In this document: positions 56,249-64,000 of the stretch, piece by piece
Layout of the letters: the number at the start of each line of letters is the position of its first letter
How positions within the stretch are numbered: position 1 is the first letter of the stretch
NCBI GenBank assembly: GCA_965250245.1
Contig: OZ252296.1
Span: 5,208,001 to 5,272,000, forward strand
DNA length: 64,000 nucleotides
From: JABDIP01 sp965250245
GTDB taxonomy: Bacteria; Pseudomonadota; Alphaproteobacteria; DSM-16000; Inquilinaceae
Reading direction: 5' to 3'
Made by a program: the position numbers and the translations under genes
The notes under the pieces: generated by a model
Told to the model about the DNA's origin: nothing
Database searches by the model: none
Seen by the model: only the letters and a program-made list of their open reading frames with translations

Positions 56249-57400
56249 TTAGGTCCCCGACTTCTTCATCGCCGCCGTCACCGCCGCATCGGTCGCGTCG
56301 ATCCATTCCTGTGTGCGCAGGGTGCCGGAGCAGTGGGAGAAATCCAGCCGCTGGGGCGGGTCCGAGGCCATGGCCATGGAGCCGCCCAGCACCTCGCGGC
56401 GGGTGAACTGGTCGCGGATGAAGGTCTTCCAGCGCTCGACCGGCTCGATCTCGATCATCTTCTCGGCGATGTCCCGGAACGTGGCGTTCTGATCCGGGCC
56501 CTGGATGATGGCCAGGATAATCAGCGACGTCATGTGCTTGCCGACCCGGAACAGGGTCTCGGCCTGATCATATTGTTCCGGCTTGTGGTAGTCCTCGAAG
56601 ATGTCGGCGAGGATGTCGTAGACAGCGCCGGTGAAGACCTGGGAAATTTCGTGGACCTGGTTCGACACCTCGCTGAGTTTCAGGTCGTTGTCGGCGTTGC
56701 GCAGGCCGAGGTCGTGGCCGAGCAGGGCGCCGCCGAACTGTTCGGCGACCGCCGGGAAGAAGGTCTTGCGGTGTAGGTCGCCCTTGGATTCGGCGATGAT
56801 CGCCTCGACCTGGTCCATCTGGGCCAGCATGGTCAGGATGGCGGTCAGGTCGCCAAAGGATTCGTGCAGGCCGCCGGTCTGGGCCCGCCAGCTGCCCCAA
56901 TAGCCCGGGCGCAGCGCGTCCAGGATGGCGTGCCCGGCCTCATGGGCGACGATGTCGAAGGAGCGGTTGGTGAAGACCAGCGGCCGCGACTCGTCGTTTT
57001 CCGGATGGAAATAGAAGAAGCGCAGTGCCCGTTCGCCGCGGCTGTAATAGGCGTTGGCGTCCATGCCGGCGCGCGGATAGACCGCGATCGGCGCTGACGG
57101 GCCCCATTGCCAGGAGAACTCGGTGGTCACGCCGGTGCGGTTCAGGGCCCGTTTGAACATCGTCAGCACCTGCCGGACGACTGTGAAGGTGTGGACGGCG
57201 TCGAACTCCAACGGGTTTTCCTGCGGCGCGAACAGGAAGTCGCGGTCGTCATTGGTCGGCAGCACGTCCGGCATGCCACGGATTACGATCTCCGGATCGG
57301 CCGGGCCGGCCTCTATGTCCGTGGGGATATAGGCAGTGCGGATACCAGGGCTGGTGACCGAGGGATCCTGCTTCCAGATCTTCACCTTGCTGCCGGCCAT
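56249..57400 (-). CDS. Gluzincin-like zinc metallopeptidase without signal peptide
   Basis: 383 aa. Zinc motif H153-E-x2-H157 in DIVAHEAGHAILD, with a downstream Glu (E180) in GGLHESFGDL, 23 residues after H157. This arrangement matches thermolysin/fungalysin-type gluzincins (H-E-x2-H then E). There is no signal peptide or membrane segment, so the protein is probably cytosolic or leaves by another route. I do not recognise a named family. Convergent with hslU; downstream of nothing on its own strand except the CHASE2 cyclase, 105 bp away. Confidence 0.75.
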   Translation of the reverse strand: MAGSKVKIWKQDPSVTSPGIRTAYIPTDIEAGPADPEIVIRGMPDVLPTNDDRDFLFAPQENPLEFDAVHTFTVVRQVLTMFKRALNRTGVTTEFSWQWGPSAPIAVYPRAGMDANAYYSRGERALRFFYFHPENDESRPLVFTNRSFDIVAHEAGHAILDALRPGYWGSWRAQTGGLHESFGDLTAILTMLAQMDQVEAIIAESKGDLHRKTFFPAVAEQFGGALLGHDLGLRNADNDLKLSEVSNQVHEISQVFTGAVYDILADIFEDYHKPEQYDQAETLFRVGKHMTSLIILAIIQGPDQNATFRDIAEKMIEIEPVERWKTFIRDQFTRREVLGGSMAMASDPPQRLDFSHCSGTLRTQEWIDATDAAVTAAMKKSGT

Positions 57401-57504
57401 CGCGTGTCTCCTATGGCGACGGGCGGCAGGGCGGGCCGCTGCATCACCGGTTGGGATCGAGCGGCATTCCAGTAGGTGAGGGTGGCAGGCCCCTCCGTCA
57501 AGCG

Positions 57505-59550
57505 TCAGGCGGCGTCGCTGACGGCGCGGTCGGGGGCGGGCCAGGCCCAGATGGTGATCGGCTGGGCGCGGCCGCGGAGGGTCTGGTCGGGCAGGGCGAC
57601 GAAGCCGTCCAGGGCCGGGTCTCCGCCGGCCGCCCGCGCCGCCGCGACGATCGTGTCGGAGGCGGCGATGGTCGCGCCGCAGGTCCGGGTGAACGCTTCC
57701 AGCCGGCTGGCCACGTTGACCGTGTCGCCGGCAACGGTGAACTGGAATTGCCGCGTCCCGCCGAGCGCGCCGACCAGGACCTGGCCGAAATGCAGCCCGA
57801 TGCCGATGTGGACCGGTGGCAGCGCGGCCGCCGCGCGCTCACGGTTCCAGGCGGCGACGTCGTCCGCGAGGGCGCGGGAGGCCTTCAACGCACCGATGGC
57901 ATCCTGCGGGCCCGGTTCGGGCACGCCAAAGCTGGCCATAGCGCCGTCGCCCTGGAATTTGTCCAGCGTGCCGCCTTCGGCAAACACCGCCTGCTCGACC
58001 CGGGCCAGGAATTCGCGCAGCAGGGCCATGGAGTCCTGCGGCGACAGGCCTTCGCTCAGCGCGGTGAAGCCGACGATGTCGACGAACATCACCGCCGCGT
58101 CCTGGGTCCGGTCCAGCGCGAAGGGCCGGTCGCTGTCGGCGAGGGAGTCCGCCACCGATTGCGGCACATAGCGGGCCAGATTGCCGCGCTGGCGCTCCGC
58201 CGCGGTCCGGGAGCGGCGTTCGGCGATGGCGCCGGTCAATGTGAACCAGCCGACATTCAGGGCGATCGCCAGCACCGGGTAGAGGAAGGTCAGCCAGACC
58301 CCGAACCAGGTGAAGGCCGCGAAGGCCACCAGGCACCACAACCCCAACAGCACCGTCACTGCCAGCCGGGCTGGCATCGGGGCAAGCCGCGCCGTGAGGA
58401 ATGCCGAGCCCAGCCCGGCCACGACAATGGCCAGGACGTCCAGGACAATCGTCCAGGCGCGTTGCACGATGAACCGGTCATGCAGGATGTTGTCGATCAC
58501 CGTCGCGTGGTGCTCGGCGCTGGCGAGGGTCCGAGTGTAGGGGGTCATGAAGGTGTTGCCGACACCGACCGCGCTGGCGCCGATCACCACGATCCGGTCG
58601 GTGAAGGTCCCTGCCGGAATGCGGCCCTCGATCAGGTCGACCAGGGAATGGTTCTCGAAGCTGCCCGCCGGGCCGTAATGGTTCACCGGAAGCCGCATGC
58701 GGCTGGCCGTCGGCACCAGGCGGTCGCCGATCATCACGCTGTCGCCCAGGCGCAGCGTCACCGCGTCGCGGCCCAGCCCGAGATAGAGCCGCACGGCCTC
58801 GATCGGCAGCGAGGGGAAGAAGCCGTCCCGGTAGGCGATGACCGGATGCTCGTAGCGGGCCGAGCCGTCATCGTCCAGCACCAGGTTGACATGCGCCGTC
58901 GCCGCCGCCTCCGCCAGCGTCGGCAAGGGCGCCAGCACGCCCGCCGGCTCCGCCAGCGCCGGGCGATAGCCGGCCGGGACCCGGGACAGCCGGTAGGCAG
59001 ACCGCGCGACCGCCTCGGGCATCTCGGTGCCGGACACATCGGCCGCGGCGAAGCGGAAGGCATAGGGCAGGATCACCGCATTGGCATCGGCGATCGCCTT
59101 TGCCAGCGCCCGGTCGGGATCCTCGATCGCCAACAAGGCGTCGATGCGCGGCGCCAGCGCCGGGACCTGGGCGATCAGCAGTTCCCGCGCCGCTAGGATC
59201 GAGACCTCGCCTTCCGCGGGCACGCTGGGTTCCGGCTCGGTGAACAGCAGGTCGAACGCGATGACCCGGGCGCCGTCCTCGGCCAAGGCCGCCACCGCCA
59301 TGGCCAGCAGGTGCCTTGGCATCGGCCAGCGGCCCAGAGACACCATGGATCGGTCGTCGATGGTCAACAGCACCGTCTCCGGCCCTGGGGCAATGGCGCC
59401 GCGCAGGGCGAACCGCCAATCCAGGGTCTGGGCCTCCACGGACCGCATGACCGGCGTCCGCCCGACCGTCACGTAGACCAGGATGGTCAGCAGGGTCAGC
59501 GCCACCGCCGCCAGGATGGCGGCCAGCCCGGATGTTCGGCCGGTGCTCAT
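57505..59550 (-). CDS. CHASE2-domain class III adenylate cyclase
   Basis: 681 aa. A transmembrane helix at about 8-30 is followed by a periplasmic CHASE2 sensor (about 35-335: LDWRFALRG, LLTIDDRSMVSLGRWPMPR, IAFDLLFTEPEP, IVVIGASAVGVGN). Three closely spaced helices (about 355-425) lead to a cyclase domain (about 460-640) with VMFVDIVGFTALSEGL and LDKFQGDGAMASFGVP, which hold the metal-binding Asp pair, and GIGLHFGQVLVGALGG. It starts 6 bp after a FecR-domain gene, with which it must be cotranscribed. Confidence 0.9.
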   Translation of the reverse strand: MSTGRTSGLAAILAAVALTLLTILVYVTVGRTPVMRSVEAQTLDWRFALRGAIAPGPETVLLTIDDRSMVSLGRWPMPRHLLAMAVAALAEDGARVIAFDLLFTEPEPSVPAEGEVSILAARELLIAQVPALAPRIDALLAIEDPDRALAKAIADANAVILPYAFRFAAADVSGTEMPEAVARSAYRLSRVPAGYRPALAEPAGVLAPLPTLAEAAATAHVNLVLDDDGSARYEHPVIAYRDGFFPSLPIEAVRLYLGLGRDAVTLRLGDSVMIGDRLVPTASRMRLPVNHYGPAGSFENHSLVDLIEGRIPAGTFTDRIVVIGASAVGVGNTFMTPYTRTLASAEHHATVIDNILHDRFIVQRAWTIVLDVLAIVVAGLGSAFLTARLAPMPARLAVTVLLGLWCLVAFAAFTWFGVWLTFLYPVLAIALNVGWFTLTGAIAERRSRTAAERQRGNLARYVPQSVADSLADSDRPFALDRTQDAAVMFVDIVGFTALSEGLSPQDSMALLREFLARVEQAVFAEGGTLDKFQGDGAMASFGVPEPGPQDAIGALKASRALADDVAAWNRERAAAALPPVHIGIGLHFGQVLVGALGGTRQFQFTVAGDTVNVASRLEAFTRTCGATIAASDTIVAAARAAGGDPALDGFVALPDQTLRGRAQPITIWAWPAPDRAVSDAA

Positions 59551-59556
59551 GGTGCC

Positions 59557-60186
59557 TTACGGGATCTGTGTCCGGGCAAGGGCCGCGTCGCGGCGGGCGG
59601 CGGGCCAGGCCGCGGGCACAGTCGGAGGCGTATCGCCCTCCACGTCAGTCCCCAGGCCCGGGGTCAGCAGCACCGATCCGCCGGTCCGTGCCGTCACGGC
59701 GACCTCTCCATCCATGACGAACACCGCGCTTCGGTCCGGCCCGGCCTCCACCAGCCAGTCCGTCGATCGGGCCGAGGCGATCGCCGATTGCGTCTCGATG
59801 TCGAAGGATTGCCGTGGGCCGACGCTCAGGACGGTCGCCCGGACGATGCCGTAGAGCAACGACACCGCGTTGCTGATCGGATTTCCGCCGGCATCGGACA
59901 CCTGCTCCGTCAGCGCGATGTCCGTCTCCGCGCCGATCGCCAGCACACTGCGGTCGGCCAGCTCGATGCGGATGCGCGAGTCCGACCCGGTGATCACGCG
60001 ATCGCCTTCGAAGATCGGCGCGCCCAGGCGCAAGGCCGCCGGTTCCGCGCCGCGCAGCACGGTGACGCTGCCGAACTGCTGCACGACGGTTCCGATCCGG
60101 GCCGGGCCTTGGCCCCAGGCGGGCGATGAAAGGCTGAAGAAGACGGCGAACAGCAGTGTGCCGAGCCGCGAGATGGGCGTCGTCAT
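59557..60186 (-). CDS. Secreted FecR-domain protein
   Basis: 209 aa from the ATG at 60186. A signal peptide ends near SPAWG-QG (residue 25). The FecR domain (about 30-150) contains RIGTVVQQFGSVTVLRG, GAPIFEGDRVITGSDSRIRIEL, and DRSVLAIGAETDIAL, then the structural repeat LLYGIVRATVLS. It probably lies in the periplasm beside the CHASE2 sensor encoded next in the operon; the two are often encoded together, suggesting FecR feeds the cyclase. Ligand unknown. Confidence 0.87.
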   Translation of the reverse strand: MTTPISRLGTLLFAVFFSLSSPAWGQGPARIGTVVQQFGSVTVLRGAEPAALRLGAPIFEGDRVITGSDSRIRIELADRSVLAIGAETDIALTEQVSDAGGNPISNAVSLLYGIVRATVLSVGPRQSFDIETQSAIASARSTDWLVEAGPDRSAVFVMDGEVAVTARTGGSVLLTPGLGTDVEGDTPPTVPAAWPAARRDAALARTQIP

Positions 60187-60378
60187 GGCGAATGGACCGC
60201 AGGTTTCCGCGCGCTTCTTGAAGTCCCTTCTACAGACAACCGGGCAAATCGGCCAGGATTTGGGCAGGCGCAACCCGCGCCCGGTCGAAACGCGCTTTCG
60301 GAAATCAACCATTGCGGAAGGCGGATTGGCCGGGCTTACTGCCCAATCTTCGGCGCGACGGGACAAGACGGCGGACAC
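60187..60378. other. Divergent region between FecR and amylosucrase genes
   Basis: 192 bp that must hold both promoters. I could not pick convincing promoter hexamers, palindromes or an RNA structure in it. Open frames continue through it but have no family signal. Confidence 0.4.
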
Positions 60379-62331
60379 ATGCCGCAGGCAAACGGGTTGG
60401 AAACGGCGCCCCAACAACTCCTGAAAAGGCTGACTCCGGCCCTGGAGGCGGTGTTCGCCGGCCAGGAAGCGGACTGGCCGGACTTCCGGGCACGGCTGGA
60501 TGCGACGTTTCCGCGGCTGCTGACCGAGCTCGACGCGCTCTACGGGGCCGATCCCCGCTTCGACCAGCAGCTCGAGGCGATCCTGCTGACCGCCGCGCGC
60601 GGCTGGCGTGACCGGCCGCCGGACCTGAAGGCGAGGGACGCCGCCGCCACCGAGGGCGACCCCTGGTTCACATCCCATCGGGAGATCGGCGCGGTCTGCT
60701 ATGTCGACCTGTTTGCCGAGAATCTGGCCGGCATGCGGGGCCATATCGACTATCTGCGCGATTTGGGGGTCAGCTACCTGCATCTCATGCCGCTGCTGAA
60801 GGCGCGGGCCGGAGAAAATGATGGCGGCTACGCTGTCTCGGACTATCGCGCCGTGGAGCCCCGGCTGGGCACCATGGCGGAGCTGGAGCGGCTGGCGGAG
60901 GCGTTGCACGAGGCCGGCATCCGGCTGTGCCTGGATTTCGTCATCAACCACACTGCCGACGACCATGTCTGGGCCCAGGCGGCCAAGGCCGGCGACCGCG
61001 ACAAGCAGGCCTATTACCGGATGTTCGACGATCGGGCCGACACCGAGCGCTACAGCCGGATGCTGCGGGAGATCTTCCCGGATCGCGGCGGCGATCCGTT
61101 CCAATGGGTGCCGGAGCTCAAGAAATGGGTCTGGAGCACCTTCTACCACTATCAATGGGACCTGAATTTCGACAATCCGGCGCTGTTCCGGCAGATGCTG
61201 GCCGAGATGCTGTTCCTGGCCAATCGCGGGGTCGACGTCCTGCGGCTGGATGCGGTGCCGTTCATCGGCAAGCGGGCCGGCACGAACTGCGAGAACCAAC
61301 CCGAGGCGCACCGCCTGGTGCGCGCCTTCAACGCCCTGGCGGCGATCGCGGCACCGGGCCTGGCGTTCAAATCCGAGGCCATCGTGCATCCGGACGAGGT
61401 GGCGCGCTATGTCGGGCCCGACGAGGCCCAGCTCAGCTATTTTCCGGCGCTGATGGTATTGCTGTGGGAAGCGTTGGCGTCACGGGACACGCGGCTGCTG
61501 CGCCACACGCTGATCAAGCGGTTCCCGTTGCCGGCCGGCAGCGCCTGGATCACCTATCTGCGCGGCCATGACGACATCGGCTGGGGCTTCGCCGACGAGG
61601 ACGCGGAGGAGATGTATATCGAGGGCGGCGAACACCGGAAGTTCCTGAACGCCTTCTTTACCGGCCGCTTCGCCTACAGCTTTGCCCGCGGGCTGCCGTT
61701 CCAGGAGAACCCCCGCACCGGCGATTGCCGCATCAGCGGCACCACGGCCAGCCTGGCCGGGCTGGAATCGGCGCTGGAGACGGACGATCCGGCGGCGGTC
61801 GACATGGCGGTGCGCCGCATCCTGATGCTGCACGGGATCATCATGACCATCGGCGGTGTCCCGCTGCTCTATCTCGGCGACGAGGTGGCCCAGCTCAACG
61901 ACCACGAATACCTGAAGGACGCCGCCAAGCGGCACGACAATCGCTGGGTGCACCGGCCGGCGACCGACTGGCCGGACCGGGCGCTGCAGATGGACGATCC
62001 GGACAGCCCGGCCAGCAACGTCTTTGCCGGGATCCGCCGCCTGGTGGCGTTGCGCAAGTCCCATCCGGTGTTCGGCGGCCAGGAGATGGAGATCCTGCCG
62101 CTGGCCAATGCCCATGTCTTCGCCTTCCGGCGCGGCGGCGACGCGGCGCCGGTCGCCGTGCTGGCCAACATGAACGACCATGTGGAGCGGGTCGGCGATT
62201 GGGGGCTGGTGGCGCTGCTGGGTCCGTCGCCGTGGACCGACCTGGTCAGTGGCGAGTCCGTCAGCTTCGACGATGAGGGGCTGTTGCTGGAGCCCTACCA
62301 GTTCCTATGCCTGAGCAGTAAAGGCAAATAG
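60379..62331 (+). CDS. Amylosucrase-type GH13 enzyme
   Basis: Glycoside hydrolase family 13 enzyme that splits sucrose, polymerising glucose into an alpha-glucan and releasing fructose. 650 aa, like known amylosucrases. The helical N-terminal domain is followed by the barrel: FVINHTADDHVWAQ, nucleophile D291 in GVDVLRLDAVPFIGK, acid/base E333 in FKSEAIVHPDEV, and D398 in RGHDDIGWGF. All three are offset by five from my recollection of the Neisseria polysaccharea enzyme (D286, E328, D393). No sucrose transporter or fructokinase is nearby. Start context unremarkable. Confidence 0.87.
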   Translation: MPQANGLETAPQQLLKRLTPALEAVFAGQEADWPDFRARLDATFPRLLTELDALYGADPRFDQQLEAILLTAARGWRDRPPDLKARDAAATEGDPWFTSHREIGAVCYVDLFAENLAGMRGHIDYLRDLGVSYLHLMPLLKARAGENDGGYAVSDYRAVEPRLGTMAELERLAEALHEAGIRLCLDFVINHTADDHVWAQAAKAGDRDKQAYYRMFDDRADTERYSRMLREIFPDRGGDPFQWVPELKKWVWSTFYHYQWDLNFDNPALFRQMLAEMLFLANRGVDVLRLDAVPFIGKRAGTNCENQPEAHRLVRAFNALAAIAAPGLAFKSEAIVHPDEVARYVGPDEAQLSYFPALMVLLWEALASRDTRLLRHTLIKRFPLPAGSAWITYLRGHDDIGWGFADEDAEEMYIEGGEHRKFLNAFFTGRFAYSFARGLPFQENPRTGDCRISGTTASLAGLESALETDDPAAVDMAVRRILMLHGIIMTIGGVPLLYLGDEVAQLNDHEYLKDAAKRHDNRWVHRPATDWPDRALQMDDPDSPASNVFAGIRRLVALRKSHPVFGGQEMEILPLANAHVFAFRRGGDAAPVAVLANMNDHVERVGDWGLVALLGPSPWTDLVSGESVSFDDEGLLLEPYQFLCLSSKGK

Positions 62332-62348
62332 CCGGCCACTGCCAATTC

Positions 62349-62432
62349 CGTCATTGCGAGGAGCCGGAGGCGACGCGGCAATCCACTCTCTCGGCAGACA
62401 GTGGATTGCGTCGCCTTCGGCTCGCAATGACG
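62349..62432. repeat. Palindromic intergenic repeat (family 3, copy 2)
   Basis: CGTCATTGCGAGGAGCCG at the left and CTCGCAATGACG at the right, arms of about 33-39 bp with small indels. Nearly identical on its left side to the copy at 56149. Located between the convergent amylosucrase and YHS genes. Confidence 0.85.
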
Positions 62433-62448
62433 GTGAACGGGCGAGGCC

Positions 62449-62919
62449 TTACGGGTTGACCGACGGCCAGACGGAGTCGGCCTGGGCGATGAAGCCCGGA
62501 ATGTCCTGCTCCCAGCGGCGCTGGATGCGGGTGCTGAAGTTCAGGTAGAGCTTGCCGTCGACGATGTCCCAGACCTCCGGGTCGCCATTGGCCTTGTACG
62601 AACGGGCGGCGGCCCAGGCGCAATAGCCGTCATATTGCGGGGCGTAGGCCTCCGGATTGGCGGCGAAGGTGTCGCGGTTGGCGGCGCTGGCGAATTGCCA
62701 GGTGGCGCCGTTCCACTCATAGGAATACTGCGAGTCGCCGCGGATGGCGTCGTTGGACTCGAAATATCCGACGGCATCGTAACCGCCAAGCGCCAACCCG
62801 CCGATCAGGTTCGGCGAGCCGGCCTGGGCGCTCTGCCAGGACAGCAGCGTGGCGGCGGTGAGCGCCAGGAAAACGCCGATCCGGGCCAGGACACGGCGGT
62901 CGAACGCGAGGGTGTTCAT
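62449..62919 (-). CDS. Exported YHS-domain protein
   Basis: 156 aa. Signal peptide (about 1-33, ending SAQA-GS) then a YHS domain: LGGYDAVGYFESNDAIRGDS, YEWNGATWQFASAANRDTF and AANPEAYAPQYDGYCAWAAA. YHS domains can bind metal ions; this type, with Tyr-Asp-Ala-Val-Gly-Tyr, is widespread in alphaproteobacteria and its role is unproven. Own gene, not clearly in an operon. Confidence 0.85.
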   Translation of the reverse strand: MNTLAFDRRVLARIGVFLALTAATLLSWQSAQAGSPNLIGGLALGGYDAVGYFESNDAIRGDSQYSYEWNGATWQFASAANRDTFAANPEAYAPQYDGYCAWAAARSYKANGDPEVWDIVDGKLYLNFSTRIQRRWEQDIPGFIAQADSVWPSVNP

Positions 62920-63016
62920 GATCGGATGCCTTCGGAAGCGGATGCGATGAGGAGAAGATAGGTCGGCGGCCGATCACCGCCCAATAACGCTTGCGCCAGC
63001 GGCCGGTGATCGGCGC

Positions 63017-63580
63017 TTACCCTGGCTGCGCGCGCTGCCGTTTCAACAGGACATAGAGCGCCCCGGCGCCGCCGTCCTTCGGCTGGGCCGGGAAGAAGGC
63101 CAGCACCTTCTCGCGGACCGGCTCCTGGTTCAGCCAGTTCGGGACCTCCGCGCGCAGCACGCCACCGCCCTGGCCGATATTGCCCTTGCCGGTGATCACC
63201 AGCACCACCCGCCGGCCCTGCCGATGGGAATGATGGATGAAACCGTTCAACGCCGTGTGCGCGGCGGCCTGGGTCATGCCGTGCAGGTCGATGCGGCCAT
63301 CGATGGCCATGCGGCCCTTGCGGACCCGTTCGGAGGTGCGGCGGTCGACGCCGGGCGCGGTTCCGGTCTTGAGCTGGGGCAACGGCGCCGGTGCGACGGG
63401 CAACGGCGCGCGCATCGCCTTGCGGCGCAGATCGCCCGCGGCGGGGGGCGACTTTTGAACGGCGGATGGCGGTTGCGGCGGCTCCGGCGGCAACCGGCGG
63501 CCGGGCAGGGGCGTGACGGTCCGGGTGACCTCGCGCCAGAGGGCATCTTCGTCCGCCGGCGGCTTGCGGGACTTGCTCAT
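63017..63580 (-). CDS. Smr-domain protein
   Basis: 187 aa from the ATG at 63580. A Pro/Arg-rich N-terminal half leads to an Smr domain (about 90-185): RIDLHGMTQAAAHTALNGFI and VLVITGKGN, then GALYVLLKRQR. The LDxH-like DLHG and TGKG motifs are those of the Smr nuclease domain of MutS2, but free-standing. A role in RNA or DNA cleavage is known for relatives such as SmrB; unproven here. It starts 37 bp after the LUD gene. Confidence 0.88.
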   Translation of the reverse strand: MSKSRKPPADEDALWREVTRTVTPLPGRRLPPEPPQPPSAVQKSPPAAGDLRRKAMRAPLPVAPAPLPQLKTGTAPGVDRRTSERVRKGRMAIDGRIDLHGMTQAAAHTALNGFIHHSHRQGRRVVLVITGKGNIGQGGGVLRAEVPNWLNQEPVREKVLAFFPAQPKDGGAGALYVLLKRQRAQPG

Positions 63581-63617
63581 AACTTCGGCTGGCGGTTCCT
63601 GCGCGCGCCGAGACGGC

Positions 63618-64000
63618 TCAGCCGCCCTCGTCGACCAGGATGATGTGCAGGCGCCTCGGCCCGTGCGCGCCAAGCTGGATCTTCTGCTCGATATCGCCGG
63701 TACGCGACGGGCCGGAGACGAAATTCACCGTGCGCGGGATACCGCCATTGGCGCGCAGCAGGTCCCAACCATCCTCATAGGCGCCGACGACTTGGCCGGT
63801 CCGCAGCACCACGATGTGGTTGTCCGGCAGGAAATTGAGGGTCGTGGGGGAATGCTCCGACGAGGCCAGCATCAGCGTGCCCGTCTCCGCGATGGCGGCG
63901 GCAGCGGCGGTGACGCTGGTGAGGTCCGGATCCTCCGCCCGGCCCGTCGTCACCTCCAGGGTCGGCCGTTTTTCCCAAGGGATCGCCTGCAATGCCGGGT
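63618..64000 (-). CDS. LUD-domain protein, LutC/YkgG-like, C-terminal part (cut by window edge)
   Basis: The last 127 codons including the stop are visible; the frame remains open to base 64000, so the N-terminal half is missing. Segments TGTLMLASSEHSPTTLNFLP and HIVVLRTGQVVGAYEDGWDL, then VSGPSRTGDIEQKIQLGAHGP and LHIILVDEGG, are those of LutC. LutC works with LutA and LutB in L-lactate oxidation via an iron-sulfur complex; lutA/lutB would be expected beyond this edge. Confidence 0.88.
   Translation of the reverse strand, partial: PALQAIPWEKRPTLEVTTGRAEDPDLTSVTAAAAAIAETGTLMLASSEHSPTTLNFLPDNHIVVLRTGQVVGAYEDGWDLLRANGGIPRTVNFVSGPSRTGDIEQKIQLGAHGPRRLHIILVDEGG

Overview
The window is a GC-rich chromosomal segment from an alphaproteobacterium. 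It is probably a member of Rhodospirillales or a neighbouring order; this placement is inferred from gene families and gene order, not from a marker phylogeny. Pointers are a MucR/Ros regulator, glnD next to murJ, an Nfu_N-type NifU protein, an olsB/olsA ornithine-lipid pair, a TauE gene coupled to a TIGR02186-type gene, and the run miaB-phoH-ybeY-corC-lnt-XRE-metK-trmB-rimP-nusA-ylxR-infB-rbfA-truB-rpsO-pnp. I saw no rRNA, tRNA, CRISPR array, insertion sequence or prophage. Almost everything is chromosomal core.

Layout. 1-7013 (minus strand): a TfoX-C-like protein, a malic enzyme-phosphotransacetylase fusion, then the phosphate module phoR-pstS-pstC-pstA with a clear PHO box before pstS. 7140-7700: a short-peptide leader with an unusually strong ribosome binding site, and a small DUF1127-like gene. 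7772-17457: mutS, a small membrane protein, an HTH/coiled-coil protein with its own operator-like promoter, glnD, murJ, trpS. 17614-22680: TauE exporter, TIGR02186 protein, universal stress protein, nfu, RutE-like nitroreductase, tsaB, rimI, and a convergent TusA-like gene. 22766-25178: mucR and the olsB/olsA pair. 25269-43290: a long information-processing run, from tRNA thiomethylation through rRNA maturation, lipoprotein acylation, SAM synthesis, translation initiation and transcription elongation, to PNPase and a strong terminator.

43408-50843: MltB-type lytic transglycosylase, a class III adenylate cyclase, and a minus-strand histidine cluster (hisB-hisH-GNAT-hisA-hisF-hisE-HIT). 50915-54095: a patch of small regulators and enzymes (LysR, SDR, ArsR, SRPBCC, GNAT) that looks inserted between hisB and hslVU. 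54261-64000: hslVU with a heat-shock-like promoter, a cytoplasmic gluzincin-like metallopeptidase, a CHASE2 adenylate cyclase coupled to a secreted FecR-domain protein, a divergent amylosucrase, an exported YHS protein, an Smr protein and a truncated LUD-domain (LutC-like) gene.

The less ordinary material is mostly non-coding. It includes a candidate structured leader in front of metK, an alternative-pairing leader before a 12-residue peptide, a promoter plus terminator in front of rimP that could be an attenuator or a roughly 70-nt RNA, operator-like palindromes beside several regulators, and four palindromic intergenic repeats of three families, three of them at convergent gene ends. No wholly new multi-gene system is evident. 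The FecR/CHASE2-cyclase/amylosucrase neighbourhood and the metK and 7.2-kb leaders are the best leads.
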